Shown: positions 50,962 through 59,964, counted from the first letter of the stretch. The stretch is DNA of 64,000 nucleotides from Pasteurella sp049670895 (GCF_049670895.1 NZ_CP187170.1); one strand, 5' to 3'. The notes: generated by a model not told the origin, from the letters alone. Numbers and translations are program-made.

Positions 50962-52612
50962 AAATGGTTTTGTGATTATGTGGCAATTATTGAAGTTAGT
51001 CACACCTTTAGCACATATTATGGCGTTTACCATTATCATGGGAACGCTTGGCTTTCTCGCAGCGATTTTCATCATGGTATTAGGTGCCATGGGCTTGGTG
51101 AATTTACTCGATTTCCCTGTGCATTTGAGTTTTTCACAAATTTTAACCGCACTGATTGTGTTAGCCGTGGCTCGAGGGATTTTGCGTTATCTTGAACAAA
51201 TGTCGGGGCATTACATCGCCTTTAAATTATTGGCATTATTGCGAGATAAAGTGTTTACCGCCTTGCGTAAATTGGCTTTTGTGAAGCTACAAGGGAAGCA
51301 ATCAGGGCAGTTATTATCTTTAGTCACCAATGATATTGAATTACTTGAAGTGTTCTATGCCCACACCATTGCCCCAATTATGATTGCGTTTCTCACCTCC
51401 AGTCTTTTACTTGCGGTGTTTGCCCACATTTCCCCTTGGTTAACGTTAATTGCTTTTTGTGCTTATCTCACGATTGGGGTGATTTTACCCATTGTGACCA
51501 CCAAAATGGCACGTGAAGATGGGCGGGTTTATCGTGAATTAGTGGGCGAAATGAACGATTATTTCCTCGATAGCGTGCGAGGCATGAAAGAGTTACAACT
51601 ATTCGGTCATGATCAAGAACGCTTAACAGGCATTCATCAACGCAGTGAGCAAATTGATAAAGCCTTCTTAAAAATTAAGCAACAAGAAGGCAAGGTTCGC
51701 ACTTACACGGAAATTGCGGTATCCGCATTTAATATTCTTATGTTGGGCGTGGGCGTGGCACTTTATCTCACACAGCATATTGATTTTGCTGGCTTATTAA
51801 TTGCCGTGATTTTATTGATGTCAAGCTATGGCCCTGTTATTGCGTTAAGTAATCTTTCCAATAACCTATTGCAAACCCTCGCTAGTGGTGAACGTGTGCT
51901 AGGCTTATTACGTGAAGAACCGAATCTTAAAGACGTGGTAAAAGGCGTGGATTTACAGACCGTTGAACATATTGAGGTGGAGAATGTCAGCTTTGCTTAT
52001 GCAGAAGAACAGATTCTCTCCCACCTTAATTTACGCCTACAAAAAGGGCAAATTCTGGGGATTCATGGTCGCAGCGGCAGTGGTAAGAGTACGTTATTAA
52101 AATTAATGATGCGTTTTTATGATCCACAAACGGGGTCAATCCGTATTAATGGCACCGACCTGAAACAGATTAACACCTTAAGTTTACGTGATCATATCGC
52201 ATACATCACACAACAAACCTATATTTTCAATGAAACCATTTATGAAAATATTCGGATGGCAAATCGTGAGGCAAGCAAAGAACAGGTCATTGAGGCGGCG
52301 AAAAAAGCCTCAATCCATGACTTTATTATGAGTTTACCCGAAGGCTATGACACGCCAATCAACGAGCTTGGCAGCAATTTATCCGACGGGGAAAAACAGC
52401 GAATCGGAATTTCTCGTGCATTCTTGTACAACGCCCCGATTATTTTATTGGATGAACCAACCAGTAATTTAGACAGTTTGAATGAGGCGATTATTTTGCA
52501 ATCACTCTTGAATGTGAAAGCCGAAAAACTGATTGTGTTAGTCAGCCACCGTGCCTCGACCATGGCAATTTGTGATCAGGTGATTCAAATTGAAAATGGA
52601 CGGATGTCTTAA
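50954..52612 (+). CDS. CydDC-like ABC exporter, second half-transporter
   Basis: The 552 residues have an exporter membrane domain (about 15-310) and an ATPase domain. Walker A is GRSGSGKST, followed by LSDGEKQRIGISRAF and Walker B IILLDEPTSNLDS. The signature reads LSDGE rather than LSGGQ, so the two ATP sites of the heterodimer are probably unequal. The length equals my memory of H. influenzae HI0664. The start overlaps the end of the partner gene. The substrate is unproven: a small thiol such as cysteine or glutathione is plausible by analogy with CydDC, but neither gene sits near cydAB. Confidence 0.85.
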   Translation: MRKNGFVIMWQLLKLVTPLAHIMAFTIIMGTLGFLAAIFIMVLGAMGLVNLLDFPVHLSFSQILTALIVLAVARGILRYLEQMSGHYIAFKLLALLRDKVFTALRKLAFVKLQGKQSGQLLSLVTNDIELLEVFYAHTIAPIMIAFLTSSLLLAVFAHISPWLTLIAFCAYLTIGVILPIVTTKMAREDGRVYRELVGEMNDYFLDSVRGMKELQLFGHDQERLTGIHQRSEQIDKAFLKIKQQEGKVRTYTEIAVSAFNILMLGVGVALYLTQHIDFAGLLIAVILLMSSYGPVIALSNLSNNLLQTLASGERVLGLLREEPNLKDVVKGVDLQTVEHIEVENVSFAYAEEQILSHLNLRLQKGQILGIHGRSGSGKSTLLKLMMRFYDPQTGSIRINGTDLKQINTLSLRDHIAYITQQTYIFNETIYENIRMANREASKEQVIEAAKKASIHDFIMSLPEGYDTPINELGSNLSDGEKQRIGISRAFLYNAPIILLDEPTSNLDSLNEAIILQSLLNVKAEKLIVLVSHRASTMAICDQVIQIENGRMS

Positions 52613-52637
52613 CCCCCCATTTTCTTTTTGATTCATT

Positions 52638-52688
52638 AAAGTGCGGTGTATTTTAAAACTTTTCTAAAATGCACCGCACTTTTTTTTT
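52638..52688 (+). terminator. Uptake-sequence-pair terminator after the ABC pair
   Basis: AAAGTGCGGTGTATTTTA and TAAAATGCACCGCACTTT form a long stem with one internal mismatch, followed by T8. Both arms are exact uptake sequences with the AT-rich extension. Confidence 0.85.
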
Positions 52689-52774
52689 CACAAGAGAAAA
52701 AGAAATATCTGGCGAAATTTTGCCCATTCCCGTTATAGTAGTCGTGATCGGTTTCACTAACATTTAAGGAGAAC

Positions 52775-53275
52775 ATGATGAAAGTCACCAGTGCAGCGAT
52801 TAAAAATGGCGTATTTGAAGACAAATATGGTAAACGAGGAAGCCAGTTTAGTCCCAATGGTATGCCGACCTATTCTATTCCTTTTGAGATTACGGATGCC
52901 CCACAAGGTACGCAATCTTTTGCCGTGGTGTTGGAAGATAAAGATGCCATTACGGCAAGTGGCTTTGTGTGGATTCATTGGTTAATTGCCAATTTAACAC
53001 GCACGTCAGTCAAAGAAAATGAAAGTTTAACGGCGACCGATTATGTGCAAGGGGCAAATTCATGGGCGAGTGTATTAGGAAAATTTGATGTTGCAGAAGC
53101 CGCATCTTATGGTGGCATGGCACCACCAAATTGTTTGCATCGCTATGAGTTAATCGTGTATGCATTAGATTGTCAATTACCGTTGAAAGCGGGTTTCCGT
53201 TTTAATGATCTGCATTTTGCCATGCAAGGGCATATTTTAGATCAGGCTGTGGTGATGGGGACTTATGATGTCTAA
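52775..53275 (+). CDS. YbhB/YbcL-family Raf-kinase-inhibitor-like (PEBP) protein
   Basis: A 166-residue (or 165 from the second ATG at 52778) phosphatidylethanolamine-binding-protein-like fold. Features: FSPNGMPTYSIPFEITDAPQGTQSFAVVLED in the first half (seen as GTQSFAVVLED and DKDAI), the GFVWIHWLIANL segment with the ligand-pocket His, GANSWASVLGK, YGGMAPPNCLHRYELIVYAL, and AMQGHILDQAVVMGTYDV. AAGGAG lies just before the two ATGs; spacing favours the second. No signal peptide. The role of bacterial members is not established. Confidence 0.9.
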   Translation: MMKVTSAAIKNGVFEDKYGKRGSQFSPNGMPTYSIPFEITDAPQGTQSFAVVLEDKDAITASGFVWIHWLIANLTRTSVKENESLTATDYVQGANSWASVLGKFDVAEAASYGGMAPPNCLHRYELIVYALDCQLPLKAGFRFNDLHFAMQGHILDQAVVMGTYDV

Positions 53276-53302
53276 TTGAGTTTCGTAAAACTGGCTTAAA
53301 AT

Positions 53303-53345
53303 AGACCGCACTTTGGGTTGAATAAGCAAAGTGCGGTCTTTTTTA
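53303..53345. terminator. Uptake-sequence-pair terminator between the PEBP gene and coaA
   Basis: AGACCGCACTTTG and CAAAGTGCGGTCT form a perfect 13-bp stem around an 11-nt loop, followed by T6. It serves both convergent genes; both arms are exact uptake sequences. Confidence 0.85.
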
Positions 53346-53363
53346 TGAATGAAATGTCGGCAG

Positions 53364-54314
53364 TTACTTGCGTAGTTTGACTAACTCCACCGCATGATCG
53401 GTACCTTTGGTTAAAATTAAATTGGCTCGTTCTCTCGTCGGTAAGATATTTTCTCTTAAATTTAAGCCATTAATTTCGTCCCAAATACGGCTAGCAATGC
53501 TGATCGCCTCTGGTTCAGACAAGGTCGCATAATGTTTAAAATAGGAATTAGGATCAGTAAAAGCACTTTTACGGAATTTTAAGAAACGGCTGATATACCA
53601 TTCTTTCAATAAGGTTTCTGGTGCATCCACATAAATTGAAAAATCCACAAAATCAGAGACGAAGGTTTGTGTGCAACGCTCACCTTTTTGTAATACGTTC
53701 AAGCCTTCTAAAATCAGAATGTCGGGTTGATCCACCACGTCAAATTGATCAGGCACGATGTCATAAATTAAGTGAGAATAAACAGGGGCTTTCACTTCAG
53801 GTTTACCCGATTTAATATCGGCTAAGAACCGCACTAAGCGTGCGGTGTCATAAGAAACGGGGAAGCCTTTTTTATTCAGCAAATTGTCTTGCTGTAACTT
53901 TTCCAACGGATAAATAAAACCATCAGTGGTAATTAAATCCACTTTACGGGCTTCTGGCCATCGTGATAATAAAGATTGCAAAATACGTGCCGAGGTGCTT
54001 TTTCCTACCGCAACACTGCCCGCAATACTGATAATGTAAGGGACTTTATCAGGATTCACCCCTAAAAAACGATTCATGACTTGTTGGCGTTGAATGCGTT
54101 CTTCAATGTAATAATTAATTAAACGAACTAAAGGTAAATAGATCGTGCGAACCTCATCTAAAGAAAGATCTTCATTAATCCCAAGAAGGGGTTTGAGATC
54201 TTGCTCTGTTAAGGTTAAAGGCACCGATTTTCTTAATTCCGCCCATTGTTGGCGATTAAAAGACAAAAAAGGTGTAAGTTTTTTTGATAAAAAAGTCGAA
54301 TTTATTTGTTCCAC
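53364..54314 (-). CDS. coaA: Pantothenate kinase CoaA (type I)
   Basis: Phosphorylates pantothenate with ATP, the first step of coenzyme A synthesis, and is feedback-inhibited by CoA. The 316 residues match E. coli CoaA (316). Landmarks are FLSFNRQQWAELR near the N-terminus, Walker A SVAVGKSTSARIL (about 96-108), LITTDGFIYP, KGFPVSYDT, PVYSHLIYDIVPDQ, and DILILEGLNVLQ. The C-terminal YRTR-like region lies at the family position. The upstream 220 bp to the tRNA cluster is AT-rich with no recognised gene. Confidence 0.96.
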   Translation of the reverse strand: MEQINSTFLSKKLTPFLSFNRQQWAELRKSVPLTLTEQDLKPLLGINEDLSLDEVRTIYLPLVRLINYYIEERIQRQQVMNRFLGVNPDKVPYIISIAGSVAVGKSTSARILQSLLSRWPEARKVDLITTDGFIYPLEKLQQDNLLNKKGFPVSYDTARLVRFLADIKSGKPEVKAPVYSHLIYDIVPDQFDVVDQPDILILEGLNVLQKGERCTQTFVSDFVDFSIYVDAPETLLKEWYISRFLKFRKSAFTDPNSYFKHYATLSEPEAISIASRIWDEINGLNLRENILPTRERANLILTKGTDHAVELVKLRK

Positions 54315-54484
54315 GATGAATTTAATTGAAATAAGTGAGAGTAAATTGAGTATAAAATATACCTTATAACGTAGAGAAAACGCATAAATTTTTTAGAAAA
54401 ATGCTCATTTTATGATAAAAAATAAACTTTTTGTTTGATAATTAAACGAATGATTAAAAAAATCATTTTTTTTAAAAAAAACAC

Positions 54485-54512
54485 TTGTCAGCGATAAAAA
54501 TTTCCCTATAAT
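54485..54512 (+). promoter_or_regulatory. Promoter of the tRNA-tuf operon
   Basis: TTGTCA (54485-54490) and a perfect TATAAT (54507-54512), 16 bp apart, are followed by a GC-containing discriminator. This fits a strong, growth-rate-regulated stable-RNA promoter 23 bp before the first tRNA. Confidence 0.8.
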
Positions 54513-54534
54513 ACGCCTCACTTGCTTACGAGAT

Positions 54535-54610
<76 letters not shown>

Positions 54611-54639
54611 TTCTTTCTTATGCGAGTGTTCATTTAGCT

Positions 54640-54724
54640 GGAGGGATTCCCGAGCGGCCAAAGGGAGCAGACTGTAAATCTGCCGGCTCAGCCTTCGAAG
54701 GTTCGAATCCTTCTCCCTCCACCA
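54640..54724 (+). tRNA. tRNA-Tyr (anticodon GTA)
   Basis: 85 nt with a long variable arm, acceptor GGAGGGA/TCCCTCC, anticodon loop CTGTAAA and encoded CCA. Confidence 0.97.
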
Positions 54725-54768
54725 TTTATTAAATGAATCGTTCTGATGGGTCAGATGAATTTAGGACT

Positions 54769-54843
<75 letters not shown>

Positions 54844-54846
54844 AAC

Positions 54847-54922
54847 GCTGATATAGCTCAGTTGGTAGAGCGCACCCTTGGTAAGGGTGAGGTCGGCGGT
54901 TCAAATCCGCCTATCAGCACCA
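54847..54922 (+). tRNA. tRNA-Thr (anticodon GGT)
   Basis: 76 nt, acceptor GCTGATA/TATCAGC, anticodon loop TTGGTAA and encoded CCA. Only 3 nt separate it from tRNA-Gly, and tuf starts about 100 bp downstream. Confidence 0.97.
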
Positions 54923-55025
54923 GTCTTAAACTTCCTTTCTGTCCTTTATTAACAACAAATTATTCATTTTGGTTAATGTGGTATATTGAACCATCCATAA
55001 CCGTGTTTGTTTAGAGGGACTCTCA

Positions 55026-56210
55026 ATGTCTAAAGAAAAATTTGAACGTACAAAACCGCACGTAAACGTGGGTACAATCGGCCACGTTGACCATGGTAAA
55101 ACAACTTTAACAGCAGCAATCACAACAGTATTAGCAAAACACTACGGCGGTGCTGCTCGTGCATTCGACCAAATCGATAACGCGCCAGAAGAAAAAGCGC
55201 GTGGTATCACCATCAACACTTCACACGTAGAATACGATACAGAAACTCGTCACTACGCACACGTTGACTGTCCGGGACACGCTGACTATGTGAAAAACAT
55301 GATCACAGGTGCAGCACAAATGGACGGTGCTATCTTAGTTGTAGCGGCAACAGATGGTCCTATGCCACAAACTCGTGAACACATCCTTTTAGGTCGCCAA
55401 GTAGGTGTACCTTACATCATCGTATTCTTAAACAAATGCGACATGGTAGATGATGAAGAGTTATTAGAATTAGTTGAAATGGAAGTGCGTGAACTTCTTT
55501 CTCAATATGACTTCCCAGGTGATGACACTCCAATCGTACGTGGTTCAGCGTTACAAGCGTTAAACGGCGTGCCAGAGTGGGAAGAGAAAATTCTTGAATT
55601 AGCGAACCACTTAGACACTTACATTCCAGAGCCAGAGCGTGCAGTAGACCAACCGTTCCTTCTTCCAATTGAAGACGTGTTCTCAATTTCTGGTCGTGGT
55701 ACAGTAGTAACAGGTCGTGTTGAGCGTGGTATCATCCGTACTGGTGAAGAGGTTGAAATTGTGGGTATTAAAGAAACCACAAAAACCACAGTAACGGGTG
55801 TTGAGATGTTCCGTAAATTATTAGACGAAGGTCGTGCGGGTGAGAACGTTGGTGCGTTATTACGTGGTACAAAACGTGAAGAAATCGAACGTGGTCAAGT
55901 ATTAGCGAAACCAGGTTCAATCACACCACACACAGACTTTGAATCAGAAGTTTACGTATTATCAAAAGAAGAAGGTGGACGTCATACTCCATTCTTCAAA
56001 GGTTACCGCCCACAGTTCTACTTCCGTACAACTGACGTAACAGGTACAATCGAGTTACCAGAAGGCGTAGAGATGGTAATGCCAGGCGACAACATCAAGA
56101 TGACAGTAAGCTTGATTCACCCAATCGCGATGGACCAAGGTTTACGCTTTGCGATTCGTGAAGGTGGTCGTACAGTAGGTGCAGGTGTTGTAGCTAAAAT
56201 TATCAAATAA
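55026..56210 (+). CDS. tuf: Translation elongation factor Tu
   Basis: The GTPase that carries aminoacyl-tRNA to the ribosome. The 394 residues show G1 GHVDHGKTTL (about 19-28), the effector RGITINTSHVEY, G3 DCPGHADYVKNM (about 81-92), G4 NKCDM (about 136-140) and domain II/III motifs ending in VGAGVVAKIIK. Codon choice is strongly biased and repeats preferred codons (e.g. CGT, GGT, GAA), as in very highly expressed genes. It is co-transcribed with the four upstream tRNAs, as E. coli tufB. A second tuf copy elsewhere is likely but not visible here. Confidence 0.98.
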   Translation: MSKEKFERTKPHVNVGTIGHVDHGKTTLTAAITTVLAKHYGGAARAFDQIDNAPEEKARGITINTSHVEYDTETRHYAHVDCPGHADYVKNMITGAAQMDGAILVVAATDGPMPQTREHILLGRQVGVPYIIVFLNKCDMVDDEELLELVEMEVRELLSQYDFPGDDTPIVRGSALQALNGVPEWEEKILELANHLDTYIPEPERAVDQPFLLPIEDVFSISGRGTVVTGRVERGIIRTGEEVEIVGIKETTKTTVTGVEMFRKLLDEGRAGENVGALLRGTKREEIERGQVLAKPGSITPHTDFESEVYVLSKEEGGRHTPFFKGYRPQFYFRTTDVTGTIELPEGVEMVMPGDNIKMTVSLIHPIAMDQGLRFAIREGGRTVGAGVVAKIIK

Positions 56211-56230
56211 TTTGACTTAACTTGCTAAAG

Positions 56231-56258
56231 AGGCGTATCGAAAGGTACGCCTTTTTTG
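56231..56258 (+). terminator. Terminator after tuf
   Basis: AGGCGTATC and GGTACGCCT pair with one wobble around a GAAA tetraloop, followed by T6. Confidence 0.88.
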
Positions 56259-56579
56259 TTTTTGGTGATAATCACTCACCTAGTTTTATGTCGCATCGTT
56301 TTGGGGTTGTAATGCCTAGAGGAACATCTGTGCTTATTCAATAAGCGAGATGATTTTCTTATGTTATCTTTTTCTGGTTATTCTTTTTTATCTGTAAACT
56401 TTTCGATTAGATTAAATAAATCGTGAAAAAAAGACACATCAATGATGAAATTCGGAATAAAAATTGAATTTGATTAATTTTTAGTGAAAAAAGCTTGATT
56501 TTATTTAGTCTATCTTGTAATTAATTAGGTTTAGTCAAACACAATTATTCACATTTATAATTTATATAAGGAAAATGTT
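56259..56579 (+). other. AT-rich leader region upstream of asd
   Basis: About 320 bp without a gene. It contains a small GCTTA/TAAGC hairpin near 56335-56349 and a possible promoter TTGATT (56495-56500) with TAATTA (56518-56523) at 17 bp. AAGGAAAATGTT before the ATG gives a good ribosome site. I looked for a lysine-type riboswitch, a known regulator of asd, and did not recognise its conserved core. There is no uptake sequence. Nothing else is visible. Confidence 0.4.
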
Positions 56580-57689
56580 ATGCAAAACGTTGGTTTTATC
56601 GGTTGGCGTGGGATGGTCGGATCCGTATTGATGGACCGTATGCAACAAGAAAATGATTTCGCAAATATCAATCCAGTTTATTTTACCACTTCACAAGCGG
56701 GTCAAAAGGCACCGACTTTTGGAGGGAAGGACGCAGGTGAGTTGAAAGATGCCTATGATCTTGAAGCACTCCAAAAATTAGATATTATTTTGACTTGCCA
56801 AGGGGGTGATTACACAAATGAAGTGTACCCGAAATTACGTGCAGCAGGTTGGAAAGGTTATTGGATTGATGCTGCGTCTGCCTTACGCATGGAGAAAGAC
56901 GCCATTATCGTTTTAGATCCTGTTAATCAAAATGTGATCAGCGAAGGCTTAAAAAATGGGATTAAAACCTATGTCGGTGGTAACTGTACTGTAAGCTTAA
57001 TGTTAATGGCATTAGGCGGTTTATTCGAGCGTGATTTAGTGGAATGGGTATCTGTAGCAACTTACCAAGCCGCAAGTGGTGCAGGTGCGAAAAATATGCG
57101 TGAATTGCTCGTTCAAATGGGGCAGTTGGAAGAAAGCGTGAAAATTGATCTTGATAATCCAGCATCATCAATTTTAGACATTGAGCGTAAAGTCACTGCA
57201 AAAATGCGTGGTGATTTACCAATCGATAACTTCGGTGCACCATTGGCGGGCAGCTTAATTCCATGGATTGATAAATTATGGGACGATGGCCAAACCAAAG
57301 AGGAATGGAAAGGTTATGCGGAAACCAATAAAATTCTTGGTTTAGATGACAATCCAATTCCTGTGGATGGATTATGTGTGCGTATTGGGGCATTACGTTG
57401 CCACAGCCAAGCATTCACAATCAAAATGAAAAAAGATTTACCATTAGAGGAAATCGAGCAAATTCTTGCAAGCCACAACGAGTGGGTGAAAGTCATTCCA
57501 AATGATAAAGAAACAACCTTACGTGAGCTGACACCAACGAAAGTTACAGGTACGCTTTCTGTACCAGTCGGTCGTTTACGTAAACTCAAAATGGGGCCTG
57601 AATATTTAGCAGCATTCACAGTGGGTGACCAATTGTTATGGGGTGCGGCTGAGCCACTTCGCCGTATTTTGAAACAATTAGTCGCATAA
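56580..57689 (+). CDS. asd: Aspartate-semialdehyde dehydrogenase
   Basis: Reduces aspartyl phosphate to the semialdehyde at the branch point to lysine, diaminopimelate, threonine and methionine. The 369 residues match the gammaproteobacterial type: the N-terminal NADP-binding VGFIGWRGMVGSVLMDRM (about 3-20), the phosphate-binding FTTSQAGQKAP, and the catalytic cysteine in GGNCTVSLML (about residue 136). VATYQAASGAGAKNMRELL and LCVRIGALRCHSQ follow. A terminator follows at 57712-57736. It is a monocistronic gene by its surroundings. Confidence 0.97.
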   Translation: MQNVGFIGWRGMVGSVLMDRMQQENDFANINPVYFTTSQAGQKAPTFGGKDAGELKDAYDLEALQKLDIILTCQGGDYTNEVYPKLRAAGWKGYWIDAASALRMEKDAIIVLDPVNQNVISEGLKNGIKTYVGGNCTVSLMLMALGGLFERDLVEWVSVATYQAASGAGAKNMRELLVQMGQLEESVKIDLDNPASSILDIERKVTAKMRGDLPIDNFGAPLAGSLIPWIDKLWDDGQTKEEWKGYAETNKILGLDDNPIPVDGLCVRIGALRCHSQAFTIKMKKDLPLEEIEQILASHNEWVKVIPNDKETTLRELTPTKVTGTLSVPVGRLRKLKMGPEYLAAFTVGDQLLWGAAEPLRRILKQLVA

Positions 57690-57711
57690 TCACGCATTTT
57701 CAAGCAAAACA

Positions 57712-57736
57712 GAGCAGGTCAATCCTGCTCTTTTGT
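57712..57736 (+). terminator. Terminator after asd
   Basis: AGAGCAGG and CCTGCTCT form a perfect 8-bp stem with a 5-nt loop, followed by TTTTG. Confidence 0.85.
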
Positions 57737-57825
57737 TATGTGTTGGGAAATGTTGCGAGCATGGTCGCTAAGTGCATTTCATGCTAAAATGATGTTATTT
57801 TATTGATTTGATGGCTGGTAGCACC

Positions 57826-58779
57826 ATGATCCGTGAACCTTTTTTTACCCACTTTGCATTAGCTGAATTGCATCCATTTGCCGAGCAATTTCCGTTGCTT
57901 GATGTGCAAGGAAAAAAAGGGGTGCGGATTACTTATCGCCATTTTGTTCAAGCCAATCCTTCCGTGCGTAATTTGGTGGTTTTGGTCAATGGTCGTGCGG
58001 AAAATTTATTAAAATGGACTGAGCTGGCTTATGATTTTTATCAACAAGGTTATGATGTGTTGGTGTTTGATCATCGGGGACAAGGTTATTCGCAGCGTTT
58101 ATTAAAGGATCGTGAAAAAGGCTATATTGATGAATTTCGTTTTTATGCGGACGATATGGCGATTCTATTGGATAAAATAAACAGCTTGTACCAGTATGAA
58201 AATCAATATATTCTTGCCCATTCTTTGGGGGCATTGATTAGTACCTATTATCTGGCAAATTATGATCATCGCATTAAACGTGCGGTTTTTTCTGCTCCCT
58301 TTTATGGCATTCCATTACAGCATTCCTTCCGAGATGAACTGATTATTAACTTGATGATGCTATTGGGTCAAGGCACCCGTTATGTATTCGGTAAAGGGCG
58401 TTATCAGCCCGCCAATTTAGATAAAAATGATTTGAGTAATTGTCGAACAAGAATGCGTTGGATGAATCGAATTAATCGCCGTCATCCCCAAATCCATTTA
58501 GGTGGGCCGACATTTCGTTGGGTGCATGTTTGTTTTCATGCCATTAAAAAGCTACCTACCCTTTTGCCACGTATTGAAATCCCTGTGTTGATTTTACAAT
58601 CAGAAAAAGAAAAGATTGTGGAAAATAAAAATTTGCAAGAATTGACCGCACTTTTACCACAGGGGGAATTGTTACAGATTGCGGATAGCAAGCATGAAAT
58701 TTTGTTTGAGCGTGATGAGATTCGCAGTCCTGTCTTGGCAAAAATTCAGCACTTTTTTACTGCCAAGCACGCCAAATAA
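57826..58779 (+). CDS. pldB: Lysophospholipase L2-like alpha/beta hydrolase PldB
   Basis: A serine hydrolase acting on lysophospholipids. With the ATG at 57826 the product has 317 residues; an in-frame ATG at 57811 and TTG at 57808 could extend it by 5-6. The ribosome site is poor for all. Landmarks are LVVLVNGRAENLLKWTELAYD (shown here as VNGRAEN and WTELAYD), VFDHRGQGYS, the nucleophile elbow AHSLGAL (Ser near 140), APFYGI, GGPTFRWVHV, and the catalytic-His region DSKHEILFERD. The order resembles E. coli PldB. Its 3' end overlaps crcB by 23 bp on the opposite strand. Confidence 0.9.
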   Translation: MIREPFFTHFALAELHPFAEQFPLLDVQGKKGVRITYRHFVQANPSVRNLVVLVNGRAENLLKWTELAYDFYQQGYDVLVFDHRGQGYSQRLLKDREKGYIDEFRFYADDMAILLDKINSLYQYENQYILAHSLGALISTYYLANYDHRIKRAVFSAPFYGIPLQHSFRDELIINLMMLLGQGTRYVFGKGRYQPANLDKNDLSNCRTRMRWMNRINRRHPQIHLGGPTFRWVHVCFHAIKKLPTLLPRIEIPVLILQSEKEKIVENKNLQELTALLPQGELLQIADSKHEILFERDEIRSPVLAKIQHFFTAKHAK

Positions 58780-59140
58780 ACACGCCGAGTGCGGTAAAGA
58801 ATAAGCCACCGAATAGATGTAATGAGGCGATACCCATTCCTTCAAGCCATTGATGTTGCTCAATGTTTTCGATCACTTCGGCAGAAAACGCCGAAAATGT
58901 CGTGAGGCTACCTAAATATCCCGTCATCAGCAATGCTCGCCATTCAGGGGAAAATTGTGGATATTGCCAACCTATTGCCAGTATGATGCCTGCCAAAAAA
59001 CAGCCGAGATAATTGGCGATTAATGTCCCAAAAGACAAAGAGCTAAACAGAGGATTGAGCAATAAGCCTAATCCCCAACGACTCAGTGCCCCTAACATGG
59101 CACCGAAGCTAATGCATATCGCATGTTGTAACAAGTTCAT
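58757..59140 (-). CDS. crcB: Fluoride exporter CrcB/FluC
   Basis: A small inner-membrane fluoride channel that works as an antiparallel dimer. The 127 residues have four hydrophobic helices and the family motifs GAMLGALSRWGLG (about 12-24), GTLIANYLGCFLAG (about 38-51, with the pore Asn) and GYLGSLTTFSAFSAE (about 74-88, with the Phe-box phenylalanines and the Na-site GSLTTF). No fluoride riboswitch is recognised in the 5-nt gap to the upstream HAD gene. It is transcribed with that gene. Confidence 0.95.
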   Translation of the reverse strand: MNLLQHAICISFGAMLGALSRWGLGLLLNPLFSSLSFGTLIANYLGCFLAGIILAIGWQYPQFSPEWRALLMTGYLGSLTTFSAFSAEVIENIEQHQWLEGMGIASLHLFGGLFFTALGVFIWRAWQ

Positions 59141-59145
59141 AGGCT

Positions 59146-59964
59146 TTACCGAAGACCAAATGTCGCCCGTAAATAACTGGCAACCGATTCGTGAGCATTG
59201 AGACCAATGACCTCTAATTGCGGACAGGCGGATTTTAAGCGAGGATCCGCATTGCCCATGATACAGCCTTTTCCCACTTCTTTGAGCATATCCACATCGT
59301 TCATGCCGTCCCCAAAGGCAAGACAGTCCATCATCGAATAATCTCGTTTTGCGATCACTTGGGCAAGTGCGGTGGCTTTTGAGACATTTTTATTCATCAC
59401 TTCTAAAGATTGCGGTGTGGAATAGGTGATATGAGTTTGATCCGCATAATGGCTTTTTAAATACTGTTCAAGCGGTTGTAAATCTTGCGGTGATCGTCCA
59501 ATAAAAAACACTTTCTCCGTTTCACGGCCGTGGTGTTTTTGGAAATCCACCACTTGGTACATAAAGCCCGAATCTTGGTGATATTGGCGTAATTGTGGGA
59601 TATCAAGATTAATAAACCACTCGTCGCCTTGATAAGTGTTAAGACAAACACGGCTATGGTCAAACGGGATATTCATTAGCTCAAAAGCGAGATCTTCAGG
59701 CAAATAATTTTGGCGTAAAATATTGCCTTGTAAATCTTGTACTCTTGCCCCGTTTGAGGTGATCATCACTGCTTTTTTAATATTCACTTTTTGAAAGATG
59801 GGGATTACATCAGTATGGTTACGACCTGTTGCGAATAAAATATCAACGCCTTTTTCTGCTAATTTTTGTAGGGTCTGAATCGTAAAATGTCCCACAACAT
59901 GGTGGGCATTGAGCAACGTGCCATCTAAATCGGAAATCACGGCACGAAAAGGAAGTGGTTGCAT
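59146..59964 (-). CDS. Cof-type HAD-IIB family phosphatase
   Basis: A 272-residue haloacid-dehalogenase phosphatase, probably cytosolic. Motif I is SDLDGTLLN (about 10-18), with the nucleophile first Asp. Motif II is MITSNGAR, motif III has the lysine in NKNVSKATAL, and motif IV is AFGDGMNDVDML (about 221-232). The large C2B cap lies between motifs II and III. The group includes YidA and YbhA, which act on sugar phosphates or pyridoxal phosphate; the actual substrate is unknown. It is 5 nt upstream of crcB in one operon. Confidence 0.9.
   Translation of the reverse strand: MQPLPFRAVISDLDGTLLNAHHVVGHFTIQTLQKLAEKGVDILFATGRNHTDVIPIFQKVNIKKAVMITSNGARVQDLQGNILRQNYLPEDLAFELMNIPFDHSRVCLNTYQGDEWFINLDIPQLRQYHQDSGFMYQVVDFQKHHGRETEKVFFIGRSPQDLQPLEQYLKSHYADQTHITYSTPQSLEVMNKNVSKATALAQVIAKRDYSMMDCLAFGDGMNDVDMLKEVGKGCIMGNADPRLKSACPQLEVIGLNAHESVASYLRATFGLR

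Noticed and set aside
49213..52612. Authentic cydDC operon
   Set aside because: The N-terminal sequence does not match the CydD I remember from Haemophilus, and cydAB is not adjacent; kept as CydDC-like.
56290..56460. Lysine riboswitch before asd
   Set aside because: The conserved core segments of the L-box could not be found.
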